This document shows, piece after piece, positions 1 through 10,890 of a stretch of 64,000 nt of DNA. Numbering within the stretch: position 1 is the first letter of the stretch; the number at the start of each line of letters is the position of its first letter. Below the pieces are notes generated by a model that saw only the letters and a program-made list of their open reading frames with translations, had not been told where the DNA came from and did no database searches. Origin of the DNA: Branchipolynoe longqiensis (taxonomy: Eukaryota > Annelida > Polychaeta > Phyllodocida > Polynoidae); assembly GCA_030323885.1 (NCBI GenBank), contig CM059187.1, positions 82,606,027 to 82,670,026 of the forward strand, given 5' to 3'. Made by a program: the position numbers and the translations under genes.

Positions 1-70
1 GGCTTTGGCAAAAAAGTGGGTGCATTATGAATGTAATATAAAATGTGTATGGACACTTTGATTATTGTTC
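1..70 (-). mobile_element. Fragment of large pogo-like element
   Basis: The reverse complement of this stretch (AATAATCAAAGTGTCCATAC... then GCACCCAC...TTTGCCAAAGCC) matches 22.09-22.16 kb and 1.32-1.40 kb, where it is the internal part of an element ending in GGGGTTATACTGTA. It runs off the window edge, so only the inner end is visible. Confidence 0.6.
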
Positions 71-82
71 TTTATGTAGATA

Positions 83-262
83 CAGTATAACCCCATTAAA
101 CCAAGCTCGGTTAAACCAAATGATCGGTTAATCCTAACTTCGGCGGCCCGGCAAAATACTACCATTTATCATATAAAAAAAGTATTTTGCCGGGCCACCA
201 AAAAAAGGTTGGATTAACCGATCATTTGGTTTAACCGAGCTTGGTTTAACGGGGTTGTACTG
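83..262. mobile_element. MITE, pogo/Tigger-like (family P), complete
   Basis: A near-perfect palindrome begins CAGTATAACCCCATTAAACC and ends with its complement, flanked by TA on both sides. The arms contain repeated GGTTAAACCAA modules and meet at an AT-rich loop near 165-180. CAG-starting termini at TA sites are typical of pogo/Tigger DNA transposons. It has no coding capacity and would depend on a transposase elsewhere. Related copies lie at 21.68 and 49.25 kb. Confidence 0.8.
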
Positions 263-948
263 TATATACGACTGGAAACTAGATGGCACGTCAGTCGGTC
301 GTCCAGCGAATGGTGATAGTTCCATTTCGTTATCAGTAGATAGCAGTTGGCATAGCGTCCATAGCGTCCATATAAATAGTATGTTGTTGGTCTCGCACAT
401 TCACTCACCCATGTTTTGGAAACATGAACAATTACGTAATTAGAGAAGCGGCTTATATCAATCTGACTGGTAGCAATCGAGGTGCAGCTCCGCTTTGGAA
501 TAATACATATTAAAAAAATAAGCCGGATCACTAATCTGGGTAATCTGACGGCAACGCTTGCCAATGCAAAGCTCCCACCGTAGGCTGAGCTCTATTTATA
601 TATTGGAATTATAATCCTATATATATATTTATAGATATAAACAAACCAGGAGACTGTATTAGCACTGGGCTCAGTGGTAAATGAAGTACTGACATTTATA
701 TAGTTATATATATATATTCATATATATAATGCAACCTCGCAAAAATGTACTAATACGGGGAAGGATGTCCATTTTAGCCGATTCATCAAATTAACCGATG
801 GTAGGACTTAATATTGTATACATATACGAAATTGGAAATGCATAGACTGTACACTGAATGACACGCATTTGCAAAATGACAGAAAATATTGTAAGCATCA
901 TATAAGTATATAGAACATACAAATGTATTTTTTATCAAATTAAGACCA
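263..948. other. AT-rich DNA, no gene seen
   Basis: Short TA tracts at 595-640 and 700-730. No ORF with coding character and no recognised repeat. Confidence 0.5.
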
Positions 949-1284
949 GATTGGATGGCCGAATGAGTTGAGCATCTGTCTCCCGTTTTGGGAGATTGTT
1001 GGATTCGAAACTCATGGGTTCGAACCCTGGTCAAGTCAAACCTGTGACTTAAACATAGATACTTCTCCCTTCCTGGCCAGGTGCTCAGCCTTGTTATGAT
1101 AGGGCAAGGACTGGTTGGTTTAGTGTTAGGATAATGTGACTGAGTGGGATATCAAGTCATGGCACTGGCAGTCTGGTGTTCCACTGGGGCAGCACTATAA
1201 CGTTGTCCTGAGTGCACACTGTCACAAGTTGGTACTTGTCCTGATATGACCTTAGATGTTGCACCGGGACTAAAACTCCAATAA
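949..1284 (+). mobile_element. SINE-1 copy, near full length
   Basis: The head reads GGATGGCCGAATGAGTTGAG followed by a GGGTTCGAACCC B box, so it is a tRNA (Leu/Ser class) derived pol III promoter. The body carries the family blocks GACTGAGTGGGATATC and CTGATATGACCTTAGATGTT, and the tail degenerates into AAAACTCCAATAA. SINE-1 is the commonest repeat in the window, with more than 20 copies or fragments. Confidence 0.85.
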
Positions 1285-1431
1285 CTGAGCTTCGTTTAAC
1301 GGGGTTATAATGTAAATACATAAAAAAAAACAATAATCAATGTGTCTATACATTGTATGTTATATTCATAATGCACACACATTTTTGCCAAAGCCAAGTC
1401 AAAGTCGAAGGCAAAGCTTGGTTAAACCAAT

Positions 1432-1969
1432 TGTAAAATTGTCCGATATGATGACATATGAGGATAGATGAACTCTACTATAATAAATTGCAACTTGTCT
1501 ATATAATGGTAAATGGTAACATATAAAACCAAAGGCATATGAGGGATATGTGGAGTTGGTAAACTATTACTCATTAAGTATAGAAATTGTATAGTAAAAT
1601 AGTATAGAGGAGGAGTGTCACTTCTTAGATACAGTCTTTGGAGGAGTTGCCTCACATACCCCCTCCCCTCAGGTGTTATTTATGGATCACTACACACCAG
1701 AAGGCACTGTAGCCAGCATGACAAGGCCTTGGATACAAGAGATTGAACTCTGATTGGTGGATAGATAAATACCTGTTAGGAATTGGGAGATCAACCCATG
1801 TGACCACCACCATCTTGGATTCTAGAAACCTATATAAGATAATAAACCAGGGAGTCTCACTCTCCTACTTTTCACTCTTTCTCTACTTTCCTTCATTACC
1901 TGTATTGATTTCTCATTAGCCTGTCCACACCACTCACACCACCAGCCGGCGACTTTACACAATGATTGG
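1432..1969 (+). mobile_element. Solo LTR, retroviral-type LTR retrotransposon
   Basis: The element starts TGTAAAATTG and ends GACTTTACA, so it has a TGTAAA/TTTACA terminal inverted repeat, and is bounded by a CAAT duplication (1428-1431 and 1970-1973). The related MITE at 22.2 kb has a single CAAT at this position, giving the empty site. It contains a TATA motif and AATAAA. Its last 130 bp match the 3' part of the LTR at 49950-50460 (opposite strand). No internal domain remains, consistent with LTR-LTR recombination. Gypsy-type is likely from the 4-bp duplication but not proven. Confidence 0.82.
1831..1846 (+). promoter_or_regulatory. TATA box and poly(A) signal of the solo LTR
   Basis: TATATAAG at 1831-1838 is followed closely by AATAAA at 1841-1846 and then a pyrimidine-rich stretch. 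The second LTR copy keeps AATAAACCAG at the same place. The order suggests the core promoter and R region of the LTR. Confidence 0.55.
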
Positions 1970-2300
1970 TTAATCCAAACCAATGTCTTGGGTCCCTTCA
2001 AGTTTGGTTTAAGGGGGTTATACTGTAGAATGATCAGCTCTGTTGGTTTGCTTATTGTTGTTGTACGTCCTAGCAATATCTAAGGTCATATAATGACTGT
2101 AGTACGATCATCAATGGAGCAGTAGAATGAGGCAGACGAGTTGTCTGTAATTGCAATATCCCTTGTTTAATCACAAAAATGTAACTCACATAAAACAAGG
2201 TCAAACTTCATCAGTGTCATATAACGACTGAGGATTTGGTAATTTAGAACCCACAACTTCCCGCATGAGAAGCGAGCGTCCTAACAACAGACTCATCCAT

Positions 2301-2986
2301 GGCCCGTATGCAAGGGGCGGTGGTAGCGCTCTACCCCTGGGGGTAGAGGGGATATCCGGGGTAGCGGCGAAAAGTCGGTATGCATGGGGCAGTGTTATGG
2401 AAACCCTGCGAGTTAAAAGTATAAGGGCGGGGGTAGGGACCGACTCGGGCCAAAGCTATCGAATGCGATCATATTTACCAGAAGTACATACGCAACAAGT
2501 GAAATTTTATCAATTTAACCCTAAATTCGAACCGTTATTAAGACTACCGCCACATTGGCGGCGATATTAATAGTGTCGAATCGACGAATATAAAGTAAAC
2601 AAATCGCCGCCGCCGCATCGACGTTGCTTTCCATACTGGTGGCGGCGGCGGTTGCTTGCATTCGTCGATTTGAAAATATTAATATCGCCGCCATTGCGGC
2701 GGCAGCATTAATATTGCTTCGAATTTAGGGTTAATTTCATGAAATATCACTTATTGCATATGTAATTCTGTTCAATATGATAGCATTTAATAGATTTGAG
2801 CCTAATATATGGCTACAAACGCAGAGGGATTTCCCAAATCTATAAATAACTACAAGGGTAGCTACCTCCTCGCCGCTTTGGCTCCATGCATACCCTGTGA
2901 CACATTTCTTACCCCCGGCAATAGCTACCCCAAACTCGGTCCTTACCACCAGGGGCGATAAATAATTCTTCATGCATACGGGCCCT
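2301..2986. mobile_element. MITE family L copy, interrupted
   Basis: Ends are GGCCCGTATGCA on the left and TGCATACGGGCCCT on the right, the same terminal inverted repeat as 45046-45466. The arms share ACCCC/GGGGTAG-rich sequence. A separate palindromic element sits inside at 2515-2734. Confidence 0.65.
2515..2734. mobile_element. Foldback element with GCC-rich arms
   Basis: Perfect 17-bp inverted ends TTAACCCTAAATTCGAA at 2515-2531 and 2718-2734. Inside, GCCGCCACATTGGCGGCG and GCCGCCATTGCGGCGGC form further hairpins around TCGACGAAT motifs. It is one nested palindrome with no ORF. The ends happen to contain a TTAGGG/CCCTAA motif once. Confidence 0.7.
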
Positions 2987-3111
2987 GATATACTGAACAG
3001 ATGGGATCGGCGCTGAGATCAGGTCATGAATGATAGTTAATATTGAGAGCACCTCCCAGTCATGTGACATTCAGGTGCTGTGCCTGCCATAACAGCCGAT
3101 GTGGGTGGCAA

Positions 3112-6100
3112 AGGTGTGTGTGAGTGTGTGAGTGTGTGCGAGAATATGTGTGAGGGTGTATGCCTGATTGTGTGCGAGTGGGTGGTTGTGAGTGGGTGTG
3201 TGAGTGGGTGTGTGAGTGGGTGTGTGAGTGGATGTGTAAGTGTGTGTGAGTGGGTGGGTGAATGGGTGTGTGAGTGGGTGTGTGAGTGGGTGTGTGAGTG
3301 GATTTGCAAGTGGATTTGCAAGTGGGTGTGTGAGTGGGTATGTGAGTGGGTATGTGAGTGGGTGTGAGTGGGTGTCTGAGTTGTTGTGTGAGTGGGTGTG
3401 AGTGGGTGTGTAAGTAGGTGTGTGAGTGGGTGTCTGAGTTGTTGTGTGAGTGGGTGTGAGTGGGTGTGTGAGCGGGCATGTGAGTGGATGTGTAAGTGGG
3501 TGTGAGTGGGTGTCTGGGTTGTTGTGTGAGTGGGTGTGAGTGGGTGTGTGAGTTGTTATGTGAGTGGGTGTGTGAGTGGGTGTGTGAGTGGATGTGTAAG
3601 TGGGTGTGTGAGTGGGTGTCTGAGTTGTTGTGTGAGTGGGTGTGAGCGGGTCTCTTAGTTGTTGTGTGAGTGGGTGTGAATGGGTGTGTAAGTGGGTGTG
3701 TGAGTGGGTGCCTGAGTTGTTGTGTGAGTGGGTGTGAGTGGGTGAGTGAGTGGGTGTGTGAGTGGATGTGTGAGTGGGTGTGTCAGTGGGTGAGTGAGTG
3801 GGTATGTGAGTGGATGTGTAAGTGGGTGTGATTGGGTGTCTGAGTTGTTGTGTGAGTTGGTGTGAGTGGGTGTCTGAGTTGGTGTGTGAGTGGGTGTGAG
3901 TGGGTGTGTGAGTGGGTGTGTGAGTGGGTGGCTGAGTTGGTGTGTGAGTGGGTGGGTGAGTGGGTGTGTGACTTGTTGTGTGAGTGGCGGTGTGAGTGGG
4001 TGGGTGAGTGGGTATGTGAGTGGATGGATAAGTGGGTGTGTGAGTTGTTGTCTGAGTGGGTGTGAGTGGGTGTGTGAGTGGATGTGTGAGTGGGTGTGTG
4101 AGTGGGTATGTGAGTGGGTATGTGAGTGGATGTGTAAGTGGGTGTCTGAGTGGGTGTCTGAGTTGTTGTGTGAGTGGGTGTGAGTGGGGGTCTGAGTGGG
4201 TGGGTGAGTTGTTGTGTGGGTGGTTGAGTGGGTATGTGAGTGGGTGTGTAAGTGGGTGTGAGTGGGTGTCTGAGTTGTTGTGTGAGTGGGTGTGAGTGGG
4301 TGTCTGAGTGGGTGGGTGAGTTGATGGGTAAGTGGGTGTGAGTGGGTGGGTGAGTGGTTGTGTGAGTGGATGTGTAAGTGGGTGTGTGAGGTGTTGTGTG
4401 AGTAGGTGTGTGAATTGTTGTGTGAGTGGGTGTGAGTGGGTGTCTGAGTTGTTGTGTGAGTGGGTGTGAGTGGGTGTGTAAGTGGGTGTGTGAGTGGGTG
4501 TCTGAGTTATTGTGCGAGTGGGTGTGTAAGTGGGTGTGTGAGTGGCTGTCTGAGTTGTTGTGTGAGTGGGTGTGAGTGGGTGTGTGAGTGGGTATGTGAG
4601 TGGATGTGTAAGTGGGTGTATCAGTGGGTGTCTGACTTGTTGTGTGAGTGGGTGTGAGCAGGTGTCTGAGTTGTTGTGTGAGTGGGTGTGAGTGGGTGTC
4701 TAAGTGGGTGTGTGAGTGGGTGTCTGAGTTGTTGTGAGAGTGGGTGTGAGTGTGTGAGTGAGTGTGTGAGTGGATGTGTGAGTGGGTGTGTGTGTGGGTG
4801 AGTGAGTGGGTATGTGAGTGGATGTGTAAGTGGGTGTGTGAGTGGGTGTCTGAGTTGTTGTGTGAGTGGGTGTGAGTGGGTGTCTGAGTTGTTGTGTGAG
4901 TGGGTGTGAGTGGGTGTGTAAGTGGGTGTGTGAGTGGGTGTATGAGTTGTTGTGTGAGTGGGTGTGTAAGTGGGTGTGTGAGTGGGTGTCTGAGTTGTTG
5001 TGTGAGTGGGTGTGAGTGGGTGTGTGAGCTGGTGTGTGAGTGGATGTGTAAGTGGGTGTGTGAGTGGGTGTCTGAGTTGTTGTGTGAGTGGGTGTGAGCG
5101 GGTCTCTGGGTTGTTGCGTGAGTAGGTGTGAGTGGGTGTGTAAGTGGGTGTGTGAGTGGGTGTCTGAGTTGTTGTGTGAGTGGGTGTGAGTGGGTGTGTG
5201 AGTGGGTGTGTGAGTGGGTGTGAGTGGGTGTGTGAGTGGGTGTGTGAGTGGGTGTGTGAGTGGGTGGCTGAGTTGGTGTGTGAGTGGGTGGGTGAGTGGG
5301 TGTGTGAGTTGTTGTGTGAGTGGGTGTAAGTGGGTGTGTGAGTGGGTGTCTGAGTTGTTGTGTGAGTGGGTGTGTAAGTGGGTGTCTGAGTGGGTGTCTG
5401 AGTTGGTGTGTGAGTGGGTGTGAGTGGGTGTGTGAGTGGGTATGTGAGTGGATGTGTAAGTGGGTGTATGAGTGGGTGTCGGAGTTGTTGTGTGAGTGGG
5501 TGTGCGCGGGTGTCTGAGTTGTTGTGTGAGTCGGTGTGAGTGGGAGTCTAAGTGGGTGTGTGAGTGCGTGTCTGAGTTGTTGTGTGAGTGGGTGTGAGTG
5601 CGTGTCTGAGTTGTTGTGTGAGTGGGTGTGAGTGGATGTGTGAGTGGGTGTGTGAGTGGATGGCTGAGTTGGTGTGTGAGTGGGTGTGTGAGTGGGTGTG
5701 TGAGTTGTTGTGTGAGTGGGTGTGTGAGTGGGTCGGTGAGTGGGTATCTGAGTGGATGGATAAGTGGGTGTGTGAGTTGTTGTCTGAGTGGGTGTGAGTG
5801 GGTGTGTGAGTGGATGTGTGAGTGGGTATGTGAGTGGGTATGTGAGTGGATGTGTAAGTGGGTGTCTGAGTGGGTGTCTGAGTTGTTGTGTGAGTGGGTG
5901 TGAGTGGGTGTGAGTGGGTGTCTGAGTGGGTGGGTGAGTTGTTGTGAGACTGGGTATCAGTGGGTGGGTGAGTGGGTATGTGAGTGGATGTGTAAGTGGG
6001 GGTGTGAGTGGTTGTGTGAGTGGGTGTGAGTGGTTGTGTGAGTGGATGCGTGAGTGGGTATGTGAGTGGATATGTGAGTGGATCTGTAAGTGGGTGTCTG

Positions 6101-8234
6101 AGTGAGTGTGTGAGTTGTTGTGTGAGTGGGTGTGAGTGGGTGTCTGAGTGGGTGGGTGAGTTGATGGGTAAGTGGGTGTGAATGGGTGGGTGAGTGGTTG
6201 TGTGAGTGGATGTGTAAGTGGGTGTGTGAGTTGTTGTGTGAGTGGGTGTGTGAGTTGTTGTGTGAGTGGGTGTGAGTGGGTGTCTGAGTTGTTGTGTGAG
6301 TGGGTGTGAGTGGGTGTGTAAGTGGGTATGTGAGTGGGTGTCTGAGTTGTTGTGTGAGTGGGTGTGTAAGTGGGTGTCTGCGTGGGTGTCTGAGTTGTTG
6401 TGTGAGTGGGTGTGAGTGGGTCTGTGAGTGGGTATGTGAGTGGATGTCTAAGTGGGTGTATGAGTGGGTCTCTGAGTTGTTGTGTAAGTGGGTGTGAGCG
6501 GGTGTCTGAGTTGTTGTGTGAGTGGGTGTGAGTGGGTGTCTAAGTGCGTGTGTGAGTGGGTGTCTGAGTTGTTGTGTGAGTGGGTGTGAGTGGGTGAGTG
6601 AGTGTGTGAGTGGATGTGTGAGTGGGTGTGTGAGTGGGTGAGTGAGTGGGTGTGTGAGTGGGTGTGTGAGGGGGTGGCTGAGTTGTTGTGTGAGTAGGTG
6701 TGAGTGGGTGTGAGTGGGTGTGTGAGGGGATGTGTGAGTGGGTGTGTTAGTGGGTATGTGAGTGGGTATGTGAGTGGATGTGTAAGTGGGTGTCTCAGTG
6801 GGTGTCTGAGTGGTTGTGTGAGTGGGTGTGAGTGGGTGTCTGAGTGGGTGGGTGAGTTGTTGTGTGAGTGGGTGTGAGTGGGTGGGTGAGTGGGTATATG
6901 AGTGGATGTGTAAGTGGGTGTGTGAGTTGTTGTGTGAGTGAGTGTGAGTGGGTATGTGGGTGGGTATGTGAGTGGATCTGTAAGTGGGTGTGTGAGTGGG
7001 TGTCTGAGTTGTTGTGTGAGTGGGTGTGAGTGGGTGTCTGATTGGGTGGGTGAGTGGATGGGTAAGTGGGTGTAAGTGGGTGGGTGAGTGGTTGTGTGAG
7101 TGGATGTGTAAGTGGGTGTGTGAGTTGTGGTTTGAGTGGGGGGGTGAGTTGTTGTGTGAGTGGGTGTGAGTGGGTGTCTGAGTTGTTATGTGAGTGGGTG
7201 TGAATGGGTGTGTAAGTGGGTGTGTGAGTGGGTGTCTGAGTTGTTGTGTGAGTGGGTGTGAGTGGGTGTGAGTGGGTGTCTGATTGGGTATGTGAATGGA
7301 TATGTAAGTGGGTGGGTGAGTGTGTGTCTGAGTTGTTGTGTGAGTGGGTGTGAGCGGGTGTCTGAGTTGTTGTGTGAGTGGGTGTGAGTGGGTGTGTAAG
7401 TGGGTGTGTGAATTGGTGTCTGAGTTGTTGTGTGAGTGGGTGTGAGTGGGTGAGTGAGTGGGTGTGTGAGTGGATGTGTGAGTGGGTGTGTGAGTGGGTG
7501 AGTGAGTGGGTATGTGAGTGGATGTGTAAGTGGGTGTGTGAGTGGGTGTCTTAGTTGTTGTGTGAGTGGGTGTGAGTGGGTGTCTGAGTTGTTGTGTGAG
7601 TGGGTGTGAGTGGGTGTGTGAGTGGGTGTGTGAGTGGGTGGCTGAGTTGTTGTGTGAGTGGGTGTGTGAGTGGCTGTGTGCGTTGTTGTGTGAGTGGGTG
7701 TGTGAATGTGTGGGTGAGTGGTTATGTGAGTGGATGGGTAAGTGGGTGTGTGAGTGGGTATGTGAGTGGGTATGTGAGTGGATGTGTAAGTGGGTGTCTG
7801 AGTGGGTGTCTGAGTTGTGTGAGTGGGTGTGAGTGGGTGTCTGAGTGGGTGTCTGAGTTGTTGTGTGAGTGGGTGTGAGTGGGTGGGTGAGTGGGTATGT
7901 GAGTGGATGTGTAAGTGGGTGTGTGAGTTGTTGTGTGAGTGGGTGTGTGAGTGGGTATGTGAGTGGGTATGTGAGTGGATCTGTAAGTTGGTGTCTGAGT
8001 GGGTGTCTGAGTTGTTGTGTGAGTGGGTGTGAGTGGGTGTCTGAGTGGGTGGGTGAGTGGATGGGTAAGTGGGTGTGAGTGGGTGGGTGAGTGGGTATAT
8101 GAGTGGATGTGTGAGTGGATGTGTAAGTGGGTGTGTGAGTTGTTGTGTGAGTGGGTGTGTGAGTTTGTGTATGAGTGGATGTGTGAGTGGGTGTGTACGT
8201 TGTTGTGTGAGTGGGTGTGAGTGGGTGTGTGAGT
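3112..8234. repeat. 5.1-kb G/T-rich minisatellite, 12-bp unit, higher-order structure
   Basis: Tandem copies of GTGTGTGAGTGG with recurring variants (TGTCTGAGTTGT, TATGTGAGTGGA, TGTGTAAGTGGG) and occasional 10-bp units. Variant order repeats: matching strings start near 3862, 5588 and 7566, and others near 4460 and 6300, giving a higher-order period of about 1.7-2.0 kb. A 12-bp unit is four codons, so frames stay open: VCEW or CVSG on plus, H/T/P/S-rich on minus (up to 764 codons at 5957-8251). No initiation, splice or composition evidence supports a protein. Regular GGG runs could form G-quadruplexes. Confidence 0.95.
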
Positions 8235-8344
8235 AGCCACATGTATGTCAATAACCATACTAAGTTTAGTCATCAAGAGCCATCAGTGCAAAGTCAGTTT
8301 AAAGTGATGCGACTGTAGCGACGGATCGAGCCTGGGAGTGGCAC

Positions 8345-8470
8345 CAACCCCAACTTCCGGTGTGTAAGCTGAAGCTGCGACCCGGCGTATTGGGTCACAT
8401 CTTCAGTCCTGCATGAGGGAACCAGCAGAGCTATGAATGCCCATATCGACCAATTAGTTGGGGATGAGGT
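8345..8470 (+). repeat. Low-copy interspersed repeat Y
   Basis: The block GTGTAAGCTGAAGCTGCGACCC...GAGGGAACCAGCAGAGC recurs inverted at about 57440-57525 and, diverged, at 60828-60935. Class unknown. Confidence 0.5.
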
Positions 8471-8937
8471 TTGTCACAATGTCTACTAAATTACCCAGCA
8501 TTCCATGCTGCTTGAACAAGCAGAACTAGGAATACCCATATTGACCAAATAGAGGGTAAATATATGTTTTTAGTTTTCTTTTAACCTAAGAAAAACGTTA
8601 CTTGGAAAGGATTCGTCATAAATAGGAAAGGGATGCTATATATTTTCTTTAAAGTGCTCACTTTATTCTTCAACATTCCTGGAAAGGAGCCGCTTAGACA
8701 GGTAGGCTTGGATAGAGTGATTGCATCAGGGAGCTTAGGTAGGGTAAGAGTTAGCACAAGACTGGTAAGAAGGGTGGGTTACTTCTAATCTTCTTCTAGG
8801 TACAATATTTCCCATTTTCATCACCTCCCATGACATTGTGGGGGAATGATAGCTTGGCATATGGCGCATAATTTCAAATGGTGGTTAATTCGACGGAAAG
8901 CCGGTGCTGACCCCTGGATGCTATTCTGAACACTAAA
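8471..8937. other. No gene seen
   Basis: Unique-looking intergenic or intronic DNA. The only recognisable piece is a stretch near 8694-8830 that distantly resembles the tRNA-bearing LTR of the TRIM-like element (GACAGGTAGG..., GGGAGCTTAGGTAGGG, ATTTCCCATTTTCATCACC), probably a decayed solo LTR. Confidence 0.45.
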
Positions 8938-9510
8938 GCCGTGTTCACACGGGAAAAGTTTAAAGCGATTTATACAAGGCGAATCATATGAATCGATTTA
9001 GTTTGAAAGTGTTTCGCGTTCACATGGGCAGTGCTTTGAGTCAGTTTAAGGCGGAAGTGGATATCTGCGCATGAGCAAGTCCAGACTAACCAGCGCCAAT
9101 TTGGGTTCGTCGACGTCGGCACGAGAGAGTCTGGGTTCGAGCTAGATATGTATGGACTGAATCGTATTGGTTTGGAACGGTCAAAACTTCTGCTGGGCAG
9201 TGAAACCCTAAAAATAAATGATGAAAAAAATATCTGTGCACAGCTAGCGGTTTCATAGACCAAATTATATTATATAGTGTGACGTCCTTAATCCGCCTCA
9301 AGTAAGTCGGTTGCGTTCACACGGGCAAAATAAATCGATTCACAGAAATCGAATCACGTACACTACCTCGACAAGTGGTTTACAGTATCCAGATCACAGG
9401 AATCGAATCAGCCTTAAACTGCCTCAGCCGCGCGTTCACACGCGAAATGTAACCCAAACTATACAAGTCAATTTCTATGAATCGATTTACACCGCCCGTG
9501 TGAACACGGC
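8938..9510. mobile_element. MITE family H, copy 1
   Basis: Terminal inverted repeats GCCGTGTTCACACGGG / CCCGTGTGAACACGGC, flanked by TAAA and TTTA. Subterminal sequence repeats GAATCGATTTA motifs in both orientations. The second copy (13102-13411) has a clean TTAA duplication, as produced by piggyBac- or Kolobok-type transposases. No coding capacity. Confidence 0.75.
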
Positions 9511-9954
9511 TTTAGAGGGACGTCTTTGTCCCGCCACTCGGGCACTCGGCCCGGTTCCTCCAACATGTAACCTTTGTTTACAAACTGATTCCAGCAGTCT
9601 CCTGTCTATTACTGCCGATTTCTGTATGTATACCTGTCAACTAATTACTACAGAACATTACTAAGGAGTAAAAGGTACCGACATCTGCAAGGCATACAAT
9701 ATAATCTGGACCAAAAGCAGATCAATTGGATACATTCCCTATTATCACTCACATCACTGACACTGTCAACATCACAACTGTGAATTGAATAGAGTGATGT
9801 AACATCCAGCTGATTATCATGCCTCAGCCACAAGGATGGCTGGATAAATATAAACAACTAAGGCTATCAAACAGAGTGGGGTTGACAACCAAGGGAACCT
9901 ACACAAAGAAAAAGCCAAGAGTTTGTTTCTAGGTGGTGTGGTTTAAAGGAAACT

Positions 9955-10073
9955 GATCGCTTGAAATCACGTTAGAATATCCTTAAAATGGTATTGTTGG
10001 GACCCAAATATAGCGATCCATATAGGGGAATGATCGATTTGTGGAGGGGTCGATCTAAAGAGGTTTTACTGTA
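9955..10073 (+). mobile_element. MITE end, pogo-like (family Q)
   Basis: Contains CGATCCATATAGGGG and ends GATCTAAAGAGGTTTTACTG followed by TA. The terminus resembles 48500-48527. The left end is not clear. Confidence 0.5.
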
Positions 10074-10339
10074 TTCTACAAACATAAATTAACCTGTTGA
10101 CAATAGAAATTGTAGGAACAGTGTAACCATTAATGGTTGTCTTTCCCCTGCCCCTTATAACCAAATTAACATGTGAAACAAAATTGTGAGCTCTGGAGCT
10201 AATATATAAATGACCTACAGACTGCTCTTTAACTTTTAAGGCAACAAACACAGTTAGAAAAAGATACAATAAGACTACTAGGTTATTTGCCGACAGCGGT
10301 GTCTGCAGCGAGCAGGACATGCTGTTTTTGTGTGTGTTT

Positions 10340-10400
10340 TTTTACGTCGTTGCAACATCTAAGGTCATATCAGGAAGGGGAAGGACATGCGCACTTATTA
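10340..10400 (-). mobile_element. SINE-1 tail fragment
   Basis: TTTTACGTCGTTGCAACATCTAAGGTCATATCAGG is the SINE-1 3' end on the minus strand; the rest is missing. Confidence 0.6.
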
Positions 10401-10555
10401 CTTAGGAAAAAACCTAAAATATCAGACACAGGGGTCAATGGATAATTGTAGCGGCTTGATGAAGCTAAGCCTGTTTGTAATGCTTGAACCCAGCCTTATC
10501 CATGTTAATCTCAGCTAATGTAGCTATCGTATTAGATAACAATGTCTCTAGTTGG

Positions 10556-10890
10556 TTGTTGGGTGGTTGGCGGAGTTTTATGTCCTGGCAACATCTAAGG
10601 TCATATCAGGATGGATACCAACTTGTGACAGTGCACACTCATAACACCTTAATAGTGCTGCACCACTGAACAATCAAGCTGCCAGCACCATGACCCAATA
10701 TCCCACTCAGTCACATTATCCTGACACGGAGCTAAACAGTCCTTGCCCTATCCTATTTGTGCTGAATGCCAGGCCATGAAGTGACAAGTATCACTTTTTA
10801 AACCATTGGTTTGATTCGACCGGGAACAGAACTCCCGATCTTCCACATGCGAGGCTCGCGTTCTACCCATTAGACCACCACGCCCGGCCC
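10556..10890 (-). mobile_element. SINE-1 copy with a second type of tRNA head
   Basis: On the minus strand the head reads GGGCGTGGTGGTCTAATGGG then TAGAACGCGAGCC and a GGGAGTTC-type B box. The body and tail are the usual SINE-1 blocks. The head differs from that at 949-1284, so the family has more than one tRNA-like 5' module. Confidence 0.8.

Larger units (their letters stand above)
1286..2025 (+). mobile_element. Family P elements, split by a solo LTR
   Basis: A right terminus (GTTTAACGGGGTTATAATG) at 1286-1312 is followed at 1320-1431 by internal sequence shared with 22.09-22.21 kb. The rest of that element, GATTGGTTAATCC to GGGGGTTATACTG, resumes at 1974. The 22.2 kb copy shows the uninterrupted version, which proves that 1432-1969 is an insertion. 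Confidence 0.75.

Noticed and set aside
2515..2734. Telomeric repeat
   Set aside because: CCCTAA/TTAGGG occurs once at each end of a foldback element, not in tandem.
3112..8234. CRISPR-like repeat array
   Set aside because: Units are contiguous without spacers and the genome is eukaryotic.
5957..8251. 764-codon H/T/P/S-rich open frame on the minus strand
   Set aside because: It is the C-rich strand of a 12-bp minisatellite whose units contain no stop codon; neighbouring frames are open for the same reason and nothing else indicates a gene.
8694..8830. Fifth TRIM-like LTR
   Set aside because: Only scattered blocks match (GACAGGTAGG, GGGAGCTTAGG, TTTCCCATTTTCATCACC); too decayed to define ends, so noted only in the region entry.
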